The notes under the pieces were generated by a model. That model saw only the letters and a list, made by a program, of their open reading frames with translations, had not been told where the DNA came from and searched no databases. 64,000 nt of DNA from Mycteria americana (taxonomy: Eukaryota > Chordata > Aves > Ciconiiformes > Ciconiidae): assembly GCF_035582795.1 (NCBI RefSeq), contig NC_134370.1:46921501-46985500 (forward strand), written 5' to 3'. Position numbers and translations under genes: made by a program. Below, one piece after another: positions 45,203 to 60,200 of this stretch (its first letter is position 1; the number at the start of each line of letters is the position of its first letter).

Positions 45203-48200
45203 TCAGGGGTTGTGGTCAGTGGGGTCACACTTCAGCATGACTTTTACCCCCTCACCCCTCTTGGTGGTCTCAAACGCCTCAAGAGCCTTTTCCAGGGGGA
45301 AGCGGTGAGTAACCAAGGGCCTGACGTTGATCCGCTTGGATGCAAGCAGAGCAATTGCCACAGGCCACCTGCAAGGGAAACGGAGAGCAGGAGATGAGAG
45401 CAGTCACCAGTTTGGAGCCCTAAGGAAAGAGCATGGAGGAGCCTCGTTTCATTACAGTAATTTCCTCAGCCCAGGCAACCAAGGGGAATTTTGCTCACAA
45501 AGAATCTTCCAGAGGGGGAACCTCATGCATCAGGCATGGCAGATGGGACAAGCCAACTGCTTTGGGCTGTTAAGCACCGAGAAGGCAGGCACTGCTATAA
45601 ACACAGACAGTTGGCAATGCTTCACCCTCAAGAGGCTGAGTAAGTGAAAATCACAGGAAACAACTATACATCTGAAGCATCGAATGAAAAACAAAAATGC
45701 TGTATGCCGCTCTCCTCTTGCCCTGCCTCCTCTCCCCCTACCCTGCTTGCAGACTGATCACTGTGGAGTTCAAGCTCACTGACTTGGTGCAGGGAGAAGA
45801 AAGGAAAAGCCTCAGTCAGCTTCCAACGTCTTTGGCGGAGACTCATGCAATTTGGTTGCCTTGCTGCTCCATTTGAATAGGCCAAATTAGAGTGATGAGA
45901 ATACAAAGGGATACAGCAGCTAATCTAATTCCCAAACCACCCACTTAAAGACATTTCTCATTTTAAGAAGGAACCTGACTACATCTCATAAATCCTTCCT
46001 GTAAAATAACCTCTACAGACTAAGCACACATTCCTGCTCTGCTAGGAAGAAACTACAGCTCTGAACACAGCAGAAACCAGGCTGCAAGTGTGGAATGCTG
46101 GGTCTCAAGCCCTGCCCAAGGAGAACAAGACCAAAGAGACAACAGCTGAGCTTTCCCTGCCTTCAGGGCAAGGCCAGCTTTCAGTACACTAAAAGACCTG
46201 CCTGTCCACAAGCCGTGCAGCTCAGTTCTCCGTAGAAAGCACACACGCCTTCAAACTGGCTCCAGATATATCTTCACCTCCAGCAAAATGATGAAAACTA
46301 AACATGGCTCTTGCTCATCCAAGCATTCACTGATCTCCTACAAGACTGATGACATGATTTCCATCCATGATGAGCAAGGAGAGCAGAGCTGGGCACCACC
46401 AGCAAGGCTGGGTATTCACAGCTTGACACAGGATGAGATGCTTGGGATTTTGACTCTTTGACCAGAATTAAGATTCCCCATATCACTTGCCTCAAAATTG
46501 ACAATGTAACAGTTAGGAAGGTGGCAGCCAAGAGGCAGCCAGCTTTTCACAAAGCAGTGAGGGGTCAGTGCCAGGCCAAGGTGCTGCTTAGAGATCTCCC
46601 AGCACAAAGGGTTAAAGCAGCTAAAAGCTGTATGTTCCTCTCTGCCATGCCATGAGCCAGCACGCTTGTGGACAAGCCAGTCTCCAAAACACCCCCACCA
46701 CCTGGCCTTCCCTTTCTACAAGGCATAAGTTGAAGGCACAAATGTTAATTATCATTTTTTTGTTTTTTTTCATTTTGGCCTGCTTGCTTACAGCAGAGTA
46801 AGGGTTTGTTGGTTCTCTTCCTTTCTTTGCACCAAATGCTGCACGACAGTGGGACAACCCAACTGGGCTGCTTTGTTGTGGTCAAGTCTTCCAGGAACCA
46901 AGGCAGAAAATGCAAGACACATCAGTCACACTGTATGCACTGCAGAGCTGGTATTTCAGAGTGACATGAGGTTTAACCAACTGTAAGGAAAACCAGCCTT
47001 TTCCACGTCCTCTCTCCTTGTGGAAAGCAAGAATTTCTTAAGGACAGACTTGGAGACACATCAGCCCACACTGCACAAGACTCACGTGTTGCAGTAGCGG
47101 AATATCCCACGGATATCCACCTCCCGCACGGCAGCATTTACGATGGGCACAGTGACCATCTCAGGCCCCAGCCCCACCAGCACCAAGGTCCCACCAGAAC
47201 GAGTGGCCTGGAGAAGGAACACACAAATATGTTATATTTTGCAAAAAACAGTCACCAGAGCCTACACAGAGGTCTGTAAAAAAATAAAGCCACACTTTGT
47301 GGCTGTAATGGACTGTCCAGGGCACAGCGGAGAAGCCAGGGGAGAGGCAGGATGCTGTCAGGTGCCCGTAAGCTTGAAAACATGCAATAAACAATGTTTA
47401 AATAGCAATCTTTCAAAAATCCCTGAAGGATTTTGGTATCTAAATCTCATTCTGAAAAATGACTGGTACTTAGAAGTATGAAAAGTACTTCGGATTTCAA
47501 TGGGAGAGATTTAAAACTAAGAGGCTGATGCTCCACTGGAATTTCTCTTTTTGCAGCTTGTCCCATTTGTCTCCTGTCCTTCATTGTGAAACTCTGCATG
47601 ACCTTCTCTACATCCTCTCATTAGGCAGTTCATGACAGCAAAACATCCCCTCCTTAACTGCTTTCTTCACCTGCTGGAATTAATTTTCTTAATTATTCTC
47701 CTTATTTGGACATAACTTCAACTTAATAGAAGATGCTGCCCTACTTGTACCAGCTGCCTGACACTGCTGCGTAGCCATGCTTGGGTTCCGGGGTCTTACT
47801 GTAGTCTCTTTGGTAAGTGGTAAAGCACCTGAGCATCAAATCACACAATTATCTCCACGCTGCCTGCAAAGATCAGGCAGACTAAGTGAGACCTCTTTGT
47901 CTCTCTTAGTTTGTTGTCTAACGAGCACCTCCTCTCCGCCACACCCAGCCCACTGAAATTAAACACTGTGGGAGCGAAATAACTGTCATTCACTGCTGCG
48001 TCTCAGAAAGAGGAAAACCAATGTCACCACTGCTCTACCCTGGGGACAAGTGGTACTCACATAAATGCCAGCCTGGATGCAAGCTTGCACTCCTGTACAC
48101 TCCACAGTTATGTCGGGCATGCAGCCAAGCAGACTTTCGACTTTGGAGGCCACCTCCTGTGGGGTCTCGTTCTTTACCTGAATGGTGAAATCTGCCCCTA

Positions 48201-51200
48201 CCTCCTTGGCTTTTTGCAGGCGAGAGGCAGATAAATCTGAGGAAAGACAAAAGAAGTCAAGAACTGGAGCATTATATGAAGCAGAAGGGGAGCAATAACC
48301 TGAGCCTGCAATCTGCTTCATACCCCCATCTGATGTCTCAACAGAGCCACCTTCTTTGGTGACCAGCTGTCAACTATCTCAGGAGAGAAGAGAGTATTTG
48401 TTACATAGTAGGAGAAGACAGAAAGCTCAAGCCCACTCGTACCTTCTCAAGAATTTATGTAGACCACCCAGACCAAAGGGCTTCCCACCCTTGATGTAAG
48501 TAGGCCACCGTCAAGGAGCCCTGATGGAAGCACACTTGTCTGGGGTTGACCATGCATTCACAGGGCAGCACACAACCAGGAGAGGAGATGGTCTACATTC
48601 CCTCCCTCAAATTCACACAGCCTTCAGCAAGGAGGCAGTGAGGAGACCTGCTCACTTTTCCAGGCAGGCAGAGAAGGACAAGCAACGGGGACAACTTAAA
48701 GACTCAGGAGATGCCAAAGGCTCGAGGGTGTGCTTCAAAGAGGTTAAAGCATAAACTCACAGACGAAATCCACACCATGCAAAGCAATGTCCAAGTGAAG
48801 GAACAGCTGTCACCGCTAGACGCAAGGGGTGTCTTCTATAAGAACATCAGTTCATAGATCTCCCAACTTCTCTTTGCTACTGCAGGAACATCGACAGTAT
48901 GCCAAGACAAACTAGAAGGCCAAGCTTAACTCCAAAGGGCATGCACATCGATGCAGGAACTGCAGCAGGAACAGCCATGGCCAAGCACTGGCATGCCACT
49001 GTGCCTGCCCTGGGCTACTGCGTGTTGCTGTCCTGATGCTCACTGCAGAGCAGAGGAACCTCAGTGTAGGCAAAGGCAAAAGGCAGCAGGAGGGCAGGAC
49101 AGACAGGGCAGTGCTGACCTACACTCGCCCTGTTTGAACAGTGCTGTTGTGTCTTACCAAAGCTGCCACTGTCTAACCCTGCACTGCTCAGTGCCTCTCT
49201 GGCCATGACTCTTTCATGAAGCAGCTTCACTAATTCACGTGGGACCTTAATCCACTAGTGAAAAAGGACTGTAAAAAAACACGTTATACAGGCACTCAGC
49301 GAGTTAACCCGCAGAGGAGCCTACAGTGAGGCAAAAAAACACCACTCACTTTTGTACTTTCCTTCCCTGGCTCTCAAGATGATTTGCTATTGCTCACACC
49401 CTCAAGGATATCTCTCAAAGGGCACTAGGCAGATGCAAGGTTGCTCTGACCTTGCACCCTGATGGCTCAGAAATCACCTGGCTATGGACAGCACAGCACC
49501 GAGAAGCCTTTCTGACAGGAGACGTCAGGCTCAGAAGATCCTTAACGTGGCCATTTCACTTCTAACGGTACCAGATGAGAGCAGATCATGAGCTCTCTGA
49601 GGGCTTCCTCAATGAGCCATCAGCAGATGCTTTCAGCTGAGCAAACTGCAGAATGCATTAGTTGGCAACACTAAGTGCGTCCCTGCTGTTACAGACCTCT
49701 CCCATCCTTTTACCCTCCTTGTAACAGCACTGGAGGCTGTTGAGCATCTCTCAAGGCAGTTTCTGCCACAGATGAATTAGCAGGCAAGCCCATAAGAAAA
49801 AAGGAGTGGATCTGGTGACATGGTGGACCTCGGATACCCCATTAACACAGAGCAACAAAGCTGGTGATGATAAATGTCTGTGAGGGCACAGCTGTACCTC
49901 TTGACAGCGCCATAAATATCTTTTGAAGATCCATAAAATGGTTTGTACCATGGAGCGAGCTGCCCTGGTGGGCAGCCACACTGTTTGTCTCTTCTCTTCC
50001 ATATCCCCTGGAAGGAAGCCACCCACCCCTCTCCAGGCACCACTGGTGACTAGGACATCTCTGGAGATGAGGAGGTGGACAGCAGAAAAGAAGAGTGGTA
50101 TTTCCCAGGCAGAAACAGCCTCTTTGCCTTGCACTGAAGCAGTGGTCTACAGGGGCATGTGCGCTGGCACTGGAAAAGATGTCCAGATTGAAGGAGGATG
50201 CAACAGCCAAGATTTCTTAGACCCAAGATTGAGGGGTGGGCAATGCCTCCTGCCACAGGTCCTAGGCTTGAAGACTGGGAAAATAATGCCTTTGCCAGGG
50301 GCACACTCATCTCCAGGACACACAGCATACTCACCACAAAGAAGAAAATACTGCTCTCACCAGGATGCAGTCTTCAGAAAAGTCAAAGATGGGGGTAGGG
50401 GGGAAATATTAAGGGAAAAGAGAAGGAGGATGAGGCCACTGCTCTGACATAAGCCACTCTGACTCAGCCCCAGCGCTGGGAGGAAGCCAGGCCAGAGGAC
50501 CTGCCCTGCCCATCACGCAGCGAATGTGACATTACTTACTGCCAGGGCAGGCGACGGACATGCCCCCAACAGCAGCAGGAGGGCTTGGGATGCCAGGTGC
50601 GGGCACACCCACTGAGATGAGCACCCAGGAGATCTGTGGAGGGAGCTTCAAGAAGCGAGAACAGAGAGTAATAAAAAGTAGACAAAGGAAGAAAAGCCAA
50701 GGCTGAAAAGTAAGGGCAGCATCACCCTGGAAGCCTCGATGTGGGTTCTTGTTCCTATGGCTGCAGGAGGCATGAGTCACATCTGTCTCTCCCAAGCTCT
50801 GAGCACTGGGACGTGTGTATGGTCATGCTTGAGCCTCTGCTAGCAGAGCTGCACTCAGAGACCTCTCAAGGAGCAAGAGCTGCTATTTTTGAGGTACCTG
50901 AAGAGCTAAGAAGCACTTCCACCTGGCATGGCTGGTGCCTCCCAAATCTCAGTGTACAGCAAGGAGACCACGGGGGCTCAACAGTGCTCCCAGCAATGGA
51001 CCAAACTCCCGATGAAGTGCCCTGCTCAAAACACCAGTGTACAGCAGATGCAGCTGGATTCAGCTGTTTGTAGTATCTGCCCACTCACTAATATGTTTTA
51101 TACTGTCTCTTTGGCAGAAACACATCCAGAGGCAGTGTCCTGGAGCAACAGGAGAGACAGGCTGTCCTGCCAGCCAATGTATTTCAAAGTGGCCACAAAA

Positions 51201-54200
51201 GTTGCTCTTGGGCAGCAAAACCCCACACCTCTCCTATAGTTGGCCTCTGGTTTGCTGACCTGCTCGGGAGGGAAGTCCTCGCGTTGGAGAGGCATACAGC
51301 AGCAACACCATCAGGTCCGTCAGGACTGCGATAACATCTTGGTGCACCTGCCCTAAGTGAATCATCGCTAAGCACTTACTGAATCTGACAGATCTGCAGG
51401 TTATGAAATGAGAAGGTTACCATATTGTTTAGAGCTCCAGTCACTTGTGAGTCTTGAGAAGGACCAAGTCGTTCAGATTTTAAACCTTACTGTGGCTGAA
51501 CCCCACACAACTCTTGGGAAACTGGTCAATTATACAATTAAAGTGTTGCATCTTGCATCTAGTCAGAAATTTGTTTTCACTTTCTGGCCGCTGGAGCTAA
51601 TTAAAGTTTTGGCTGCCAGACTAAGAGTAGCCCGTTCTTGTATCTCTGCTCCCACGGAAGTTATCAAATTACATTTAAGCTTCTTGTGATGGTTTATGAG
51701 CCAACTTAACAGGCAAGTACTTTTGAAGCTCTCACACTTCCTATGTTGATCTTCCTTCACAAAGGAGTTGAACTCTGTCCAGTTTTTCATCTTCCCTGAC
51801 CTTGACTTCCAGGGTTTCTGGAGGCACCGGCACCCAGGACTTCAGATTTAGATAGCACAAGGGGAATAGTTTCCCTTAAGTAGGAATTACTAAGTGTACC
51901 TTTTAGTGACAGACAGAGTAAGGCAAGACAGCCCAGCACCACCATATGAATACCCAAACTGTCACTTCACTTACTGGGGAATAAGGCTGCTCTTTTACAT
52001 GCCTATAAGGAGAAAAGCAGCTTTTCAGAGCAACAGCAATGTCCACAGCAAGGCAGAAGGAAAGGAGATTGCCCATAAATACCAATCACACCCATTCAGC
52101 AGTGGAGTGGAGAAAGCCATAAACCTTAGGGAAGAGTAGATGAGGACCCATGAAACAAACTGATCGTCTGCACCCAACTGCAGTCTATTAAACACATCAA
52201 CCCCCCCACACCCCAAAAAATAAAAAAAGGAAGAATGCTAGTCTGCCAGGAATAAAGCGCTTCAGGGAGAAGAACAAAGGTTATCAGAAGCAGTAATACC
52301 TTTTATCAGGCAAACTGCCGTATCTGGGAGGAAAGGCAAGCTTTGGTGCACACAAGCCTTTGGAAGGGTAGGGCTGGGCTGAGCATTAGTCTCTAGCTAC
52401 AGTGCCAGCTGCTCTCTGGGAGTCCCAGACAAGGGACCCGACCCCTTGGCAGAGATGTAACTTTCCAAAATTCATTGACTCCAGGTGTGCCAAAGACACT
52501 CACCACAGAAGCTGTAGGAGGTGAGTTCTCCCCAGGTCAGGAATAAGCTCTTCTAGACATTTCTATATTTGTGTGCAGCTTGTCAAAACAAACACAAACC
52601 TTTAAAGCCTTAAGTGCTGTACAGACAAAGCTCTTCACAAACGCTTCATAAAAACTCCGGGCAATGAATTCAAAGAATCTCGCAGCAAAGTACAAGAGTG
52701 CCTTTGTGGGCAGACAGTCACCTCACAGGTGTTGGCTCCTAAAGCCGACGCAAAAAGCAATTCCTTGAGAAGGGCAGCAAAATCCCCAGTGGCAACAAGC
52801 CAAACTAAACCCATTCCTCAGCTCATGTCACGTACAAATATTTGATTAGGGACAGCACCTCCATGGGTGTCTCTGAGCATCTCAGACAAACACCTCTCAG
52901 GTGGGAGATGTCTACAAGTCAGGATCATTACCTAGGCCAAGGCATAAAGATAAGAAGGGGTTAATTCCATGTAGCTGAGCTTGCTGGCCCTACAAACCAG
53001 GTATCAAGAACTTCCTATAGCCACCTGGAGCCCTATGGCACATGCTATACAGACCCGCTTGCCAAAGGTCCCCAGTAGCAGTCTACAGGCAGAGGAAACA
53101 GCAGCTCCCAGTGTTACAGGGGAGAATACACCCATGTAGGACTGGGGATGGGGCGGCAGGCTGAACCAGCTGCCTCAGCCCCACCAACCCCTGCCAGCTC
53201 ACCAAGCCCTTCCCCACCCAAGGACCGGGTCAACCATTGCTCGGCAGCAAGTTTCCTCATATGTGATTCAAGAGGCAGAGTTGCTTTTTCTGCTATAGCA
53301 ACTATCATCCTCAAATGACAACACTTCGCAAAATCTGAGGCCTGGACTGATCACGCCCACCAAGCACATGCCTGCAGGCTGGGGCCAGCAGAGCAAAAAG
53401 TGCCCTGGACTCAGCAGCAAGAGGATTTAGGGAGGAGAAGGCAATAATCTGCCTCAGGTTTTGACATGAGCTACTACTGAAGAATGCTTCTGCAAAAGCA
53501 AGAGGGTGGGACCTGAATTTTGTCTCGACCTGAAGATATACAGTAATAGAGAGGTCAAAAATACACCTGGCCTGAAGTGTGGGAGGTGGAGTAACAGCCT
53601 TCTGAAAGGTCCATGTTGGGTCTTTGGCCCAAAAACACTGCAGCAACCTGTGCTCATTGTCTAGTCATACCTGTAACAGCCACCACTGCTCAGAAGGATC
53701 AAAGAGTAGTGGAAACACCACTTCCAGGCCCTGTCCAAACCCCAGGTAGAAATTTCAACCAGGGAACCTCCTGAGGTTACTCCAGCTCTCAGTTCTTCTG
53801 GGCAAGCTACACAGAGAATAGCCTGACCTTTGAGGAGAGGTGGAAGGAGCTGGGCTGGGTTAGCAGGGCAAAGAGAAGCGGGGATAGAACAGCTGTCTGG
53901 AACAACCAGAAGGACAGCTGCAAAGACGATGGAGACTCATTTCAGTTGTTGCAGACAATACAAGGGGAAATACGCACAAATGACACTTTGTGAGTGGACC
54001 CCAGAAAAAGCTTCTTCATTAGGAGGTGGTGCAATCCTGGAGTAGGTACCCAGAAAGGTATGATCTCCATCCTCAGCGGTTTTCCAGGCGCAGCTAGACA
54101 AAAACATGGCTGCAAGCGGCAGAGAACTAGAAACTTCCAGGACACAGTTATGCAAGGAAGGCCCATTTCTGAAACGCAGGGACCCTGAAAAGGTCATTTC

Positions 54201-57200
54201 AGTCATTGCAGATAATCAGTGATAATCAGAACCCCCCAGCAGGACAGCAGAAAGAAGGGCAGCAAAAGAGAACTAGAGAGGGACAGTGTGCCTGGACACA
54301 GAAAGGACTGTGAAAACACATGTCCAGGTCATCACCTAGCACTACAAGAGGAAGGAAAAAAACCTGCTCAGAGCAAACCTCCAAGAACAGCTCCAAACAG
54401 GGTATAAAATATGCTGTGTTGCCTGGTCTGCTTGCCTAGGTGAAGACTAGAAGCAGATATAATCAAGGTCTATAAGCACTACAGGGAAGACAAAACCTGA
54501 TCGTCAAGGCTTGATCTATGACCCAAAAGCAAAACACAAAGTTGAGGTCAGAAGAGCTCAAAACAGAAAAAAAAAAAGCAAACAGTCAGTGATCAGAGGC
54601 ACCAGAAGCAAGCGGAGCTTCTGTAACTCGGAGCTTTGTCATACAGATGCATTGTCTCTTCCTGAAAGACCTGCTCAAAGTTTGAAAAAGGTCTCTAGGC
54701 TTGATCCAAGGACCACTCATTAGCCTCTGGTTTATTCTCCTTGAAGCACTGTAGCTACTCCACCCACACAACTTATCTGTGCTAGGAAGCAGAAGCTATT
54801 ACCCTGGTCCGCTAACCTAGCAGAGAAGCACTAGTTGCAACCTGCACCTTCTTACAGATTTCAATTAGTGCAAAGATCAAAGTCTTGTCCTCGGGAATGA
54901 AGCGTTTATTAGGACTCCCTCCAGACAGGCACGCTACTACTCCATTCATGAACAGACTTTCCATTGTGCTTGGGCTGCCTTCCCCAGCAGTTACCTTGAA
55001 GGAATAACGTGGAACTAGTCAAAGTTTTGTATTGTGGGAAATAGGCACACTCTTAAGGGTTAATAATAACCCTTAAGAATAAGGGTTGAATGAATTGGTA
55101 GAATAACCAAGGGATCAAGCCCAGCCAGCATGGGTTCAGGAAAGGCAGGTCCTGCTTGACCAACCTGATCTCCTTCTACTACAAGGTGACCCGCCTAGTG
55201 GATGAGGGAAAGGCTGTGGATGTTGTCTATCTAGACTTCAGTAAAGCCTTTGACATGGTTTCCCACAGCATTCTCCTGGAGAAACTGGCTGCTCATGGCT
55301 TGGATGGGTGTACTCTTCGCTGGGTAAAGAACTGGCTGGATGGCCGGGCCCAAAGAGTGGTGGTGAATGGAGTTTACTCCAGTTGGCGGCCGGTCACAAG
55401 CGGTGTTCCCCAGGGCTCTGTGTTGGGGCCAGTTCTGTTTAACATCTTTATCAATGATTTGGACGAAAGGATCGAGTGCACTCTCAGTAAGTTTGCAGAT
55501 GACACCAAGTTGTGTGGGAGTGTTGATCTGCTTGAGGGTAGGAAGGATCTGCAGAGGGACCTGGACAGGCTGGATCAATGGGCCAAGGTCAATTGTATGA
55601 GGTTTAACAAGGCCAAGTGCAAGGTCCTGCACTTGGGCCACAGCAACCCCATGCAACGCTACAGGCTTGGGGAAGAGTGGCTGGAAAGCTGCCTGGCAGA
55701 GAAGGACCTGGGGGTGTTGGTTGACAGCAGTGTGCCCAGGTGGCCAAGAAAGCCAATGGCATCCTGGCTTGTATCAAAAATAGCATGGCCAGCAGGACTA
55801 GGGAAGTGATCGTGCCCCTGTACTCGGCACTGGTGAGGCCACACCTCGAATACTGTGTTCAGTTTTGGGCTGCCCACTACAAGAGGGACATTGAGGTGCT
55901 GGAGCGTGTCCAGAGAAGGGCAACGAAGCTGGTGAAGGGTCTGGAGCAGAAGTCTTATGAGGAGTGGCTGAGGGAGCTGGGACTGTTTAGCCTGGAGAAG
56001 CGGAGGCTGAGGGGAGACCTTATTGCTCTCTACAACTACCTGAAAGGAGGTTGTAGAGAGGTGGGGGTCGGTCTCTTCTCCCAGGTAACAAGTGATAGGA
56101 CAAGAGGAAATGGCCTCAAGTTGAGCCAGGGGAGGTTTAGACTGGATATTAGGAAATTTTTCTTCACTGAAAGGGTTATCAAGCATTGGAACAGGCTGCC
56201 CAGGGAAGTGGTTGAGTCGCCATCCCTGGAGGTATTTAAAGGACGTTTGGATGAGGTGCTTAGGGACATGGTGTAGTGGTGGTCTTGGTAGTGTTAGGTT
56301 TATGGTTGCACTCGATGATCTTAAAGGTCTTTTCCAACCTATACGATTCTGTGATTCTGTGATTCTGTTAAAAGGACTTACCTGTAATTACCACAGCCGC
56401 TGCACCCATCATCTTAGCAACAAGCACGTTAACAAGGCCAATTGGTCCTGGATACAAAGGGGAGAAAGAGAACATATACAGCTGCCAGACAGCACCAGCT
56501 GCCAGCTCTGAACACGCCCAGAGCTCAGTATGTTCCTAGGCTAAAGGAGGCTGCAACTGTGTTTCCAGGTGGGCAGCTCTGGGATCACAGCATCACCACC
56601 ATCCCAGGGCAGTGAGACCAGCTGCTGAGAGAGCAGCTATTTGTACACAGGGGACTCCGCAAGGAAAACACCACCCGCTCCTCTGCTCCCTCGAGCTGGT
56701 AGGCTCAGCATGCCCAGACACTGCACTTGGCATTTGGGCGGCTCAAAATGCAGCACTGTAGTGCAGCATGGGCAAGGACAGTCTCAAGGTGCCCCTTGGC
56801 ATCCCTGTAACTCTGCCATGACCCATGCTTACAGCAGAGCCTAGAAGCACAGCTTGCACCCTGTCCATCCCCCTCCATGCCATGGCAGGCAGAGAACCCA
56901 AGGACTGAATACGTTCACCATACCAGAGCCAGACACAAAGACTTTGCTTCCCAGAGTGACTCCTGCCCTTTTGCAGGCATGGATTCCCACTGAAAGGGGC
57001 TCGATAAGGGCTCCTTCTTCAAAAGTGACGTTATCTGGAAGCCTGCAAGAACCAGACACAAGCAACAGTCACCAAAGAGGTTTATGAGGGTGATGAGGAA
57101 AGCCATGACACTCGAAGACCAAACATGGGTCTAAATCACAGTGGCAAAATACAGCCTCACCCTTGGTCTGAGAAATGCAGGGCTGGAAGGCATTTCAAGA

Positions 57201-60200
57201 GGTTATATTGCCTCCTTCTCTCTTCTGAAGCAGCATCAAGTACACCTAAACCATTTACCAGTAAGATTTGCCTAAGCACCAAACACGAGGATCCACAAAC
57301 TTCCCCACACCATCTCTCCAGTACGTGGTGAGTCAACCCTAAAGCTCCTTTGCCACTCATCCCCTTTGGAATAAACCCCACAGTTGCGTATGCACCACCT
57401 CAAAGGCTGTCCTATGGCTGGGACCCATCAGTGAGCTCCCAGACCCGTCATGTGCGTTGAATCATTCAGCTCCATGCTTTTAGAAAACATCTTGCTGCCA
57501 ATGGTGATGCCACATAAAACAAAGGCAACCAGATCGAGGTCTCACCATCACACCCTGGATATCCTCCCCTGATGCACTAAGTGCTTCAACCAGTGGACTG
57601 GTCCCAGCACGCACCCTCCCAGCAGTCAGGAAAAATGTGTACAGTGGGTATCAAACACCTTTTAGACAGAAACAGCACCATAATGCAGCTAGCATAAGTG
57701 ACGGAAAAAAGCAGAGGGGGGGCGAAACCCTTCTGAACTGCTGACGGAAATAAATCCCAGTGCCACAATGCAGCCCTCCAGAAAGCCACCAGTGTGGGGT
57801 CTCACACAGCAGGTTCCAGGAGCTGTGTCTGCAAGGAAAGTCTTTCTGACAGCCCTGGGAAGCCTGAGGTCAGATCTCACCAGGCCAACACAAAGCAATG
57901 GAAATGACAGCTCTAAGATGTCTATATGTCCCTTATCTCCAGGAGGCACTGAAGGGCTGACTCCAAAAGTTCGGTTGCCTGAGAGTTTGGCATCACATTT
58001 GCTCCTACTGGGTCTGGGTACTGACCCATCAATGGGGAGGGCAGCTTTGTGGCATGATCCCACTTCCATCAAATTACTCGGAGTACCCAACAGAGTCTGT
58101 CCGCCTGCAGAGGGACAGACAACACTTGCCCAAATATGTGAGAACCCACTGAGCTCAGCCATCATCTTTTCTTAGCAAATCTGTGCTGGCAGAGTGACTT
58201 CATGCCAGGGAATCTGCTCTGGGAATCTGAGAATCAGTCGGCCACGGCATTGCTGATTTGAACCCGGGAGCACCAGATCCAGGCTTTGCATTTCACAGCT
58301 TAAGAAAAAAAATTTAGCCAAAGTAATATTTACTCAAATTGGAGAAAAAAGCAGATCTCTCCCTGGAAGAAGACAGCTACAAACCAGTCGCTTCCTCCCA
58401 AGCAAAAACTCGTGATGTTGTCAGAAAATGTTATTTTAGCAACACACAGGAAATCAGTGACAGCAGGTCTGGACAGTGAGAAGTAAGTCCCATCCAGACC
58501 AGCATCTCATCCTGACAGCAGCTGCTTGGAATCCGCTTTGAAAGAAGCTTCCTGTCTGAGGACTCTAATGAGAAGAGCATTCAAGTGCCTCCTCCTGACT
58601 GATTTGATCCTGAACACTTTCTCTGCAGACACAAAAGATCAATCCTGAGGATGTTCCTGCTCATGAAAGTATCAGCTCCACACAGACAGAGAAAGAACAA
58701 GCTCCACAGGTAGACCAGTCTCAGGTGGCCACTACCTTAGACTATTTTTAACTCATGTAAATGCACTTATGTGGGTATCATGTTGCAGAGGTTTATTGGG
58801 TTTCTAGCATATTTGCCAGAGTACTTGAGCTTGCTTTTAAGCACATGTGTCAGTCCTGCCACAATTAAGAACATACTCAAGTTTGCTGAACCGGATATGA
58901 AAACAAATGTTTAATGCTGGGAGCTTAGTGAGGCCACTCAGCGCCACACAGAAAAGCAGCTTAGCAGGGACACTGCTTTCTGTTCCTGTTCTGCTCTAAG
59001 TAGGATGACTTTGTTTCAGATGACAGAGTAAGGTGTCAGCAATGTGGTGCTTCCTGAAAAGGAGCAATAAAGCTAGCTCAGCTCAAAGAATCAGACAAAG
59101 ACCTTCAGGGATCATCCTAAGAAGGCAAGGATATAAAAAGACAACAGAAAAGAAACCAAGAGCAGGGAGCAAATAGGAAAAGGAAAATAATTAAAGGGTA
59201 AAGCAGTGGTGACATCCCAGGAAACATGCAAGAAATGTTTGTTTATGTCTGGCACCAGAGCAGATAAACTACACCTGCCTGACAAACCGTTTGCAAAGTG
59301 GCTACCATCCAAGCCTTATACATGTTATCTATGGATCAGAAAGCAATGAAACCTGTTGTGTTCCAGTAAAGAGTGCTCACTACAATACTGAAAAGAGCCA
59401 AGAGGCAATTGCTTCAGCTAATCCCCACCAGGGAGTATATATTTCTCTGCAGAGGGAGCACCGACTAACTTGTAGCAGTAGCTGGCACTGTGCTTGTAGT
59501 AGCGGCACAAGTTCCCATCATCAGGAGGCGTTGCACAGAAGAAGATGGTTGGAGACAGGTTATAGCGGCCACTTTTGCAGAACTCATCCATTTCTCTTGG
59601 GACACCGGGCTCGATGGCCACTCGATCACCTGCCAGGGTGAAAGCAGACTGTGTTACTCTGGAAGAAGGTGGGCACATAGGTATGAGTAGCACCGAACAA
59701 CCACGGAAGACAGCATGAAACCCTGGCACAAAAGAAGCATGAGGGACATCTGCTAACTGAGAAAGATCACACTACGTGCACGAGACAAGTTCCTAACACT
59801 TCCTTCACAGCAGCTTCATCACCAAGATCTTCACAGTTACTTGAAAAGAGTCGGTGTTTCAGAGGCACAGACACAGAGCAGATGGAAGCTCAGCCACATA
59901 CAAACCTCTCTCCAGCTGCCTTGCACTCAACCTTAGCAGATGAAAAGGCAGCCCACACCCCAGGCAATCACATGGTGATCAGATTTTTTTCAGAATCTGT
60001 AGTAACTGGAAGAGGAAATAATTAGGACAAAGCAGGTGAGCTCTGCTGGCCACCACACTGCCAGCTGGAAAGGGCTGGTCCTTGGGAAGGGAGCTCACGG
60101 TGCAGAAGCACACCCAGAAGTGAGGCAGGACTTACTGGGGAACAGAGACATCTTGATGCTACAATGGAGTAGCCCAGACTGCTGGAAGGACACATGCTGC

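Noticed and set aside
45664-45906. Possible extra SORD exon on the minus strand
   Set aside because: SORD exons 8 and 9 already join in phase with full family length, and this frame does not match the protein.
49923-50447. 174-codon open frame in SORD intron 6
   Set aside because: No motif, low-complexity composition, and antisense frames of similar size overlap it.
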